Shown one piece after another: positions 59,426 to 64,000 of a stretch of DNA of 64,000 nucleotides (its first letter is position 1; each line of letters opens with the position of its first letter). A program made the position numbers and the translations under genes. The DNA is taken from assembly GCF_947179165.1 (NCBI RefSeq), contig NC_077240.1, positions 71,069,501 to 71,133,500 on the forward strand. Reading direction: 5' to 3'. The notes under the pieces were generated by a model that was not told where the DNA came from, ran no database searches, and was given only the letters and a program-made list of their open reading frames with translations. Origin of the DNA: Solanum dulcamara (lineage: Eukaryota; Streptophyta; Magnoliopsida; Solanales; Solanaceae).

Positions 59426-60889
59426 TTGGCCGATCTCAAAAGGAAAAGTGACATTTCATTGCCCCATCCCATTCCGCACTTGAATCAGTCATTTTCCAAG
59501 GCATATATTATAAAGGAATCAGAGGAAGACGTTGAAGACACCCTCGTGGAAGGATTCAAAAACTTATTTATGGAAGAAGTGGAATGCAACATGATCTTGG
59601 AGGATTGTACCGAGATTCCGACCATACGGGATGTGGAGCCTGGAGATGCTTTGAACAATTGGACTTATAACCCATCCCCGTTTTCTCGAAAATCTTGCGA
59701 GCAAATTAATGAATCTGCCAATACCGAGAATGTGACATGTAATGAAATGAGCAAACAAATCTCAAATACCAAGCAATCGTTTGCGGAATATGAAGAAGAG
59801 GTGCAACCTGAAGAGTTGACTGAAGATTTTGAACATTTTGAGAATAAAATAAAGCCAAATTTGGATGAAACTGAGACGGTAAATTTGGGAGACTTAGAAC
59901 TAATGAAAGAAACAATAATTAGCATCCATTTGACTCTGTCTCAAAGAAAGGAACTTATTGATCTTTTGGGACAATATATGGATGTATTTGCATGGTCTTA
60001 TGATGATATGCCGGGTCTAAGCACAAACATTGTTTCGCATAAGTTGCCGACTGATCCATCTTGTCCCCCAGTCAAGCAAAAGCCAAGGAAGATCAAGCCT
60101 GATCTGAGTTTAAAAGTTAAGGAAGAAGTTTCTAAGCAAATCGATGCCAACGTCATCCGAGTCACAAAGTATCCTACATGGTTAGCTAATATAGTGCCAG
60201 TGCCAAAGAAAGATGGAAAAATCAGAGTATGTGTAGACTATCGAGACCTCAACAAGGCCAGTCTGAAAGATGATTTTCCACTTCCAAACATTCACATACT
60301 TATATATAATTGTGCAAAGCATGAGTTGCAGTCATTTGTTGATTGCTTTGCAGGCTACCATCAGATTCTAATGGATGAAGAAGACGCTGATAAAACGGCA
60401 TTCATCACACCTTGGGGAGTGTATTGTTATCGAGTAATGCCTTTCGGACTCAAGAATGCAGGAGCAACATACATGAGAGCTATGACTACCATTTTTCATG
60501 ACATGATCCATAAGGAGATTGAAGTCTATGTAGATGATGTCATTATCAAGTCACAAAAGAGCTCCAATCACCTCACAGATTTGAAGAAGTTCTTTGATAG
60601 GTTGAGGCGGTATAATCTAAAATTAAATCCTGCAAAGTGTGCATTTGGTGTCCCTGCTGGAAAGTTGTTGGGTTTCATTGTGAGTAGGAAGGGCATAGAA
60701 TTGGATCCTTCAAAAATAAAGGTTATTCAAGACTTGCCCCCTCCAAAGAGTCGAAAGGATGTAATGAGTTTTCTTGGTCGACTAAATTACATTAGTCGAT
60801 TCATTGTACAGTCGACTATAATTTGTGAACCAATCTTCAAGTTATTGAGGAAAGATGCTGTCATTAAATGGACTGAAGATTGTCAATAA
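59426..60889 (+). CDS. E2 reverse transcriptase
   Basis: The frame is shared with the upstream part (only the TAG at 59375 separates them), so 59426 is just the first ATG after the stop. The first 170 residues are an acidic linker. RT follows: FAWSYDDMPGL (about 190), VSHKLPTDPSCPPVKQK, VPVPKKDGKIRVCVDYRDLN (about 255-275), CFAGYHQILMDEEDADKTAF, YRVMPFGLKNAGATYMRAMT, and the catalytic YVDD at residues 368-371 (60527-60538), then KKFFDRLRRYNLKLNPAKCAF and the SFLGRLNYISRF tether. All catalytic Asp residues seem present. It stops at TAA 60887 in ..EDCQ*AFDRI, probably a CAA codon mutated by one C-to-T change. Confidence 0.85.
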   Translation: MADLKRKSDISLPHPIPHLNQSFSKAYIIKESEEDVEDTLVEGFKNLFMEEVECNMILEDCTEIPTIRDVEPGDALNNWTYNPSPFSRKSCEQINESANTENVTCNEMSKQISNTKQSFAEYEEEVQPEELTEDFEHFENKIKPNLDETETVNLGDLELMKETIISIHLTLSQRKELIDLLGQYMDVFAWSYDDMPGLSTNIVSHKLPTDPSCPPVKQKPRKIKPDLSLKVKEEVSKQIDANVIRVTKYPTWLANIVPVPKKDGKIRVCVDYRDLNKASLKDDFPLPNIHILIYNCAKHELQSFVDCFAGYHQILMDEEDADKTAFITPWGVYCYRVMPFGLKNAGATYMRAMTTIFHDMIHKEIEVYVDDVIIKSQKSSNHLTDLKKFFDRLRRYNLKLNPAKCAFGVPAGKLLGFIVSRKGIELDPSKIKVIQDLPPPKSRKDVMSFLGRLNYISRFIVQSTIICEPIFKLLRKDAVIKWTEDCQ

Positions 60890-60913
60890 GCTTTTGATAG
60901 AATCAAGGAGTAC

Positions 60914-63148
60914 TTGTCTAGTACGCCCGTCTTGGTGCCTCCAAAACCGGGGAGACCATTGCTACTATATATGTCAGTATCGGACAATACATTTGGATGT
61001 GTGTTAGGACAACATGATGAAACTGGGAGGAAAGAACATGCTATATACTACTTGAGCAAGAAATTCACGCCTTATGAAGCCCTATATACTTTATTGGAAC
61101 GCACTTGTTGTGCCTTGACTTGGGTTGCACAAAAGTTAAGACATTACTTATGCGCGTATACCACTTTTCTCATCTCAAGGATGGATCCACTCAAATACAT
61201 ATTTCAGAAGCCTATGCCAACAGGGAAACTGGCAAAATGGCAAATTTTACTAAGTGAATTCGATATTATTTATGTCACTCAGAAGGCCATCAAAGGACAA
61301 GCGCTTGCTGATCATCTTGCTGAAAACCCTGTGGATGAAGAGTACGAGCCTCTTAAAACTTATTTCCCTGATGAAGAGGTGTTATTTATTGGAGAGGATA
61401 TTTTAGAAGAATATCATGGGTGGAGGATGTTCTTTGATGGTGCTGCAAATTCTAAAGGAGTCGGTGCTGGGGCAGTGCTTGTCTCAGAATCAGGTCAACA
61501 TTATCCAGTCTCAGCGAAATTCAAGTTTCTATGCACTAACAATATGGCGGAGTATGAAGCTTGTATTCTTGGACTCAGAATGGCTGTTGATATGAATATA
61601 CAAGAATTGTTGGTTATAGGTGACTCAGACTTATTGATTCACCAGGTACAAGGCGAATGGAGCACCAAGAATGTGAAGATACTCTCCTATTTGCAATGTG
61701 TGAAGGAAATATGCAAGAAATTTATCAAGATAGAGTTCAGGCATATTCCTAGAGCTCAAAATGAATTCGCAGATGCCTTGGCAACCATGTCTTCTATGAT
61801 TCAACATCCAGACAAGAATTACATAAATCCAATCAAAATCAATGTGCAGGATCAACCAGCCTATTGTTTCCATGTGGATGAAGAAATGGATGGAGAACCA
61901 TGGTACTATGATATTGTGAGGTATCTCAAAGAAGGAGATTATCCAGAAGGCATAAGCAATATTCAAAAGAGAACACTGCGGAGGCTTGCAAATCACTTTT
62001 TCTTAAGTGGAGAAATCATTTATAGGAGGACTCCAGATTTAGGTTTATTAAGGTGTGTTGAGTCCCAAGAGGCGAGCAAGTTGATTGAAGAAATACATGG
62101 GGGTACTTGCGGGCCACACATGAATGGTTTTACTTTGGCAAAGAAGATTGTGTGGGCCGGATATTTCTGGATGACTATGGAAACAGACTGCATTCGCTTT
62201 GTGAGGAAATGTCATCAATGTCAGATTCATGGTGATTTGATCCGAGTTCCATCGAATGAACTCAATGTGACGAGTTCTCCTTGGCCGTTCGTAGCCTGGG
62301 GCATGGATGTCATCGGTCCTATTGAGCCAGCCGCATCAAATGGACACAGGTTCATTTTGGTAGCTATCGATTACTTCACAAAATGGGTAGAAGCATCCTC
62401 ACATAAGTCTCTGACAAAAAAGGTGGTGACAGATTTCGTTCGCAATAACATAGTTTGTAGATTTGGCATCCCCCATTCGATTATAACAGATAATGGAGCT
62501 AACCTTAATAGCGGTTTGATGCATGAGATATGTGATAAGTTCAAAATCATTCACCGTAATTCTACTCCTTATCGACCACAGATGAATGGAGCAGTTGAGG
62601 CTGCCAACAAGAATATCAAAAGAATATTGCGAAAGATGATTGATAATTATAAGCATTGGCATGAAAATTTACCATTTGCCCTCCTTGGCTATCGCACCAC
62701 GATTAGGACTTCGACTGGGGCAACACCTTATCTTTTGGTTTATGGAACAGAAGCAGTATTACCAATGGAAGTTGAGATACCATCTCTGAGGATAATCCAA
62801 GAAGCTGAGTTGAGTGATGCCAAATGGATACAAAGCCGATATGAACAATTGATGCTCATTGATGAAAAGAGAATGAATGCAGTTTGTCACGGACAACTTT
62901 ATCAACATAGGATGGCCAAATCTTTCAATAAAAAGGTAAGACTGAGACAGTTTAGGCCTGGACAATTGGTGTTAAAACGGATATTCCCGCACCAAGAAGA
63001 AGCTAAGGGGAAGTTTGCGCCTAATTGGCATGGGCCTTATGTGGTTCACAGAGTGTTGACTGGAGGAGCGGTGATTCTAGCAGAAATGGACGGAAAGATA
63101 TGGTCGAAAGCCATCAATTCAGATGCGATTAAAAAATACTATGTCTAG
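60914..63148 (+). CDS. E2 RNase H, archaeal-type RNase H and integrase
   Basis: 744 codons, in frame with RT. Residues 1-150: gypsy RNase H (LLLYMSVSDNTFGCVLGQ, YYLSKKFTPYE, LADHLAENP). Residues about 168-295: a second, archaeal-type RNase H (MFFDGAANSKGVGAGAVLV with Asp175, NNMAEYEACILGLRMA, VIGDSDLLIHQVQGEW, NEFADALATM), the Tat-lineage marker. Residues about 390-440: the integrase zinc finger (EIHGG..H and CHQCQ). The catalytic triad is Asp465 (WGMDVIGP), Asp526 (IITDNGANL) and Glu562 (NGAVEAANKNIKRIL), so D-x60-D-x35-E. The C-terminal domain (FRPGQLVLKRIF, WHGPYVVHRVLTGGAVILAE) ends at TAG 63146. It has no internal stop and all three catalytic residues. Confidence 0.9.
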   Translation: MSSTPVLVPPKPGRPLLLYMSVSDNTFGCVLGQHDETGRKEHAIYYLSKKFTPYEALYTLLERTCCALTWVAQKLRHYLCAYTTFLISRMDPLKYIFQKPMPTGKLAKWQILLSEFDIIYVTQKAIKGQALADHLAENPVDEEYEPLKTYFPDEEVLFIGEDILEEYHGWRMFFDGAANSKGVGAGAVLVSESGQHYPVSAKFKFLCTNNMAEYEACILGLRMAVDMNIQELLVIGDSDLLIHQVQGEWSTKNVKILSYLQCVKEICKKFIKIEFRHIPRAQNEFADALATMSSMIQHPDKNYINPIKINVQDQPAYCFHVDEEMDGEPWYYDIVRYLKEGDYPEGISNIQKRTLRRLANHFFLSGEIIYRRTPDLGLLRCVESQEASKLIEEIHGGTCGPHMNGFTLAKKIVWAGYFWMTMETDCIRFVRKCHQCQIHGDLIRVPSNELNVTSSPWPFVAWGMDVIGPIEPAASNGHRFILVAIDYFTKWVEASSHKSLTKKVVTDFVRNNIVCRFGIPHSIITDNGANLNSGLMHEICDKFKIIHRNSTPYRPQMNGAVEAANKNIKRILRKMIDNYKHWHENLPFALLGYRTTIRTSTGATPYLLVYGTEAVLPMEVEIPSLRIIQEAELSDAKWIQSRYEQLMLIDEKRMNAVCHGQLYQHRMAKSFNKKVRLRQFRPGQLVLKRIFPHQEEAKGKFAPNWHGPYVVHRVLTGGAVILAEMDGKIWSKAINSDAIKKYYV

Positions 63149-64000
63149 GAGCCTTTATATTGTTTTCATGTAATATTTCATGTAATATTGAAGAACTATG
63201 TTCCGACCTGATTCCCTTGGCGGGATACGTAGGAAACCCATATCGGGTCTGGTCACTTAGAAGAAATTATAAAGAAGATCCCATTGTTATGTACTATGAA
63301 CTACGCCTGGCCTGATTCCCTTGGTGGGATACGTAGGCGGCCTGTATCGGCTTCGGTCACATTATGAGAAAATTTTCATTTCCCTCCTTCTTATTATTAT
63401 TTCGTATATGATAATTACGTATAGTCTAGTTCATGTTGGATACCTAGGCAACCAGTAAAGGACTCATCCCTTTTGTTTCAATTCTCAAGGAATGTATTCA
63501 CGAATTACGTATGGTTCGATCTTTTCGTTATCATGATGAAATATCATTGTCTCTCTTTACCAAAACTGGGACAGTTTTGCGGGCAACATTAGAAGAAGAC
63601 GTCAAGAAAATTGAAGAGTATGTGGGAAATAGAATAACCAGGTTGAAGAAAGACTCCAGAAAAGGACGTTTGCTTCGTTTCACGACATGTCGCAATCTAA
63701 AATTTTGCATAAATTCTTTACTATTATATATATATATATAAAAAATTTATCTTATTACTTTTAATATGAACCTTTACACCAAATATTTTCCTGTTATTTA
63801 TTAGCCAAGATTTAGAATAGACGGGGATTGCAAGTCCAAACTAAGTTGAAGAAAGAAGGAGTATGAAGAGCCAAGGCTTCAAAGTCAATGCGAATCAACC
63901 TCCCCCCAAAAATTCATAATTTTTCTTTGAATGCAGGCTTGCCAGAATTATCGGGCAATAAAGAGGTCAACATATTTACAGCCTCGAAAGGATCATAGAA
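63149..64000 (+). other. E2 3' UTR with repeated 'cctgattccctt..gggatacgtagg' blocks
   Basis: Two close copies begin at 63207 and 63311 (104 bp apart) and read 'cctgattcccttgg(c/t)g' then 'ggatacgtagg' and a '..tatcgg..tcggtcac' end. A weaker third ('gttggatacctaggcaacc') is at 63435. The frame 63511-63741 (76 codons, LEEDVKKIEEYVGN) is homologous in part to non-coding E1 text at 46544 and is probably not a gene. No polypurine tract or LTR start is reached before the window ends. Confidence 0.65.

Larger units (their letters stand above)
53655..64000 (+). mobile_element. Element E2: coding Tat/Ogre-type gypsy retrotransposon (3' LTR outside window)
   Basis: Arg-type primer site (53658-53675), leader, extra ORF1 (54326-55701), gag (55976-57757), zinc-finger/protease/G-patch-like (57758-59377), RT (59426-60889), RNase H, archaeal-type RNase H and integrase (60914-63148), then a 3' UTR with repeated blocks. 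ORF upstream of gag plus a second RNase H is the hallmark of the Tat/Ogre lineage. gag-pol is one frame with only five stop codons, so it is the youngest-looking element in the window. Confidence 0.88.

Noticed and set aside
63511..63741. 76-codon ORF after E2 integrase
   Set aside because: It ends in a TA-repeat and overlaps sequence with a non-coding counterpart in E1; no conserved domain.

Overview
This is plant nuclear DNA, almost certainly from a eudicot and probably from Solanaceae. The evidence is several nested Ty3/gypsy LTR retrotransposons of typical plant lineages, tRNA primer-binding sites of the plant type (initiator Met, Asp, Arg), Mutator-type MITEs, long AT-rich microsatellites, and one gene of a plant-specific membrane-protein family. 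The family assignment is from recall and cannot be confirmed here. I see no bacterial, organellar, CRISPR or rRNA/tRNA features.

Layout. 1-4682: minus-strand chromovirus-type gypsy DNA, an LTR fragment at the edge followed by an internally deleted element (M) that keeps two LTRs, a primer site and part of gag. 4683-10635: decayed plus-strand gypsy element C (gag, protease, RT, RNase H, integrase, 3' LTR). 10636-13349: the tail and 3' LTR of another element, D. 13350-19128: the only host-gene island. It holds two inverted MITEs with 9-bp target duplications, then one intact, apparently single-exon gene at 15135-16226 (a six-pass membrane protein), then about 2.6 kb of sequence with no recognisable gene. 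19129-39966: gypsy element A, interrupted in its integrase by Athila-like element B (25377-38886). B carries between its own interior and its 3' LTR a second copy of A's RNase H/integrase segment, ending at the same B-insertion junction. 40176-64000: a chain of Tat/Ogre-type elements, LTR - non-coding interior (E1) - LTR - coding interior (E2), in which the middle LTR serves both units. E1 carries an 89-bp satellite array and a second array of about 102 bp. The middle LTR holds about 1.3 kb of ATT-type microsatellite. E2 runs off the window.

Function. The host gene is the only locus likely to make a cellular protein. E2 is the best-preserved mobile element. Its gag-protease-RT-RNase H-archaeal-type RNase H-integrase region lies in one reading frame from 55976 to 63148, with five stop codons and no frameshift, and it has an extra lineage-specific ORF upstream of gag. 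The other elements have many stops and frameshifts and are not autonomous.

I found no clear sign of a wholly new biological system. The most informative structures are the shared-LTR Tat/Ogre chain with its satellite arrays, the duplicated A/B junction, the tandem primer-binding-site-like motifs at the Tat LTR ends, and the inverted MITE pair just upstream of the gene. Coordinates of degraded features are approximate, because they were judged by eye from motif matches.
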